DNA from: Candidatus Bathyarchaeota archaeon B26-1
Lineage (GTDB): Archaea > Thermoproteota > Bathyarchaeia > Bathyarchaeales > B26-1
DNA length: 5,155 bases
Assembly (NCBI GenBank): GCA_001593925.1
Contig: LUCD01000112.1
Span: 1 to 5,155 of the forward strand
Direction: 5' to 3'
Part shown: positions 5,127 to 5,155 of the stretch, piece after piece
Position numbering within the stretch: position 1 is the first letter of the stretch
How the letters are laid out: every line of letters starts with the position of its first letter
Position numbers and translations under genes: made by a program
Notes under the pieces: model-generated
Seen by the model: the letters and a program-made list of their open reading frames with translations, nothing else
What the model was told of the DNA's origin: nothing
Database searches by the model: none

Positions 5127-5155
5127 ATGAATCCGGAAGAGTTCTACTTTCAGGT
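5127..5155 (+). CDS. Start of an unidentified protein, cut by the window end
   Basis: Only nine complete codons are visible, M-N-P-E-E-F-Y-F-Q, with the frame open to the last base. The ATG is supported by GGTGA at 5116-5120 with a six-base spacer and by the promoter near 5071. Too little is present to name a family. Confidence 0.6.

Overview
The window looks like chromosomal DNA from an archaeon, most plausibly a thermophilic or deep-branching Thermoproteota/TACK lineage such as Bathyarchaeia; this placement is an inference from style, not from a marker gene. The evidence is: AT-rich TATA/BRE-type promoters about 25-30 bp upstream of predicted transcript starts; Shine-Dalgarno sites matching an archaeal 16S tail (GAGGTGATC, GGGAGGTG); TTG and GTG starts; heavy use of AGG/AGA and ATA codons; and gene families common in archaea (AmmeMemoRadiSam radical SAM enzyme, stand-alone Lrp/AsnC effector domains). 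There are no tRNA or rRNA genes, no CRISPR array and no mobile element.

Layout. Positions 1-879 (+) hold the 3' part of an AmrS-type radical SAM enzyme. It converges, with a 16-bp gap, on a sugar phosphate isomerase/epimerase-like TIM-barrel gene (896-1735, -). That gene is divergent from an isochorismatase-family cysteine hydrolase (1843-2430, +). The 107-bp divergent region contains one nearly symmetric TATA-like element that could serve both strands, next to an imperfect dyad. A small, probably all-helical protein of unknown function follows (2510-2890, +).

The most interesting block is 2891-5030. An AT-rich intergenic region with a repeated 11-mer and TGAAT/ATTCA half-sites leads into a clear TATA promoter, a near-leaderless type I glutamine synthetase (glnA), and then two tandem, related, stand-alone Lrp/AsnC effector-binding (RAM/SMBD) proteins that lack a DNA-binding domain. 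Spacings of 23 and 15 bp and good ribosome-binding sites suggest one operon. RAM domains are small ferredoxin-like amino-acid sensors, so the arrangement recalls glnA paired with a PII-type sensor, with a different sensor family in its place. That function is inference. No PII gene is visible in the window.

A further promoter, ribosome-binding site and the first nine codons of another + strand gene close the window (5031-5155).
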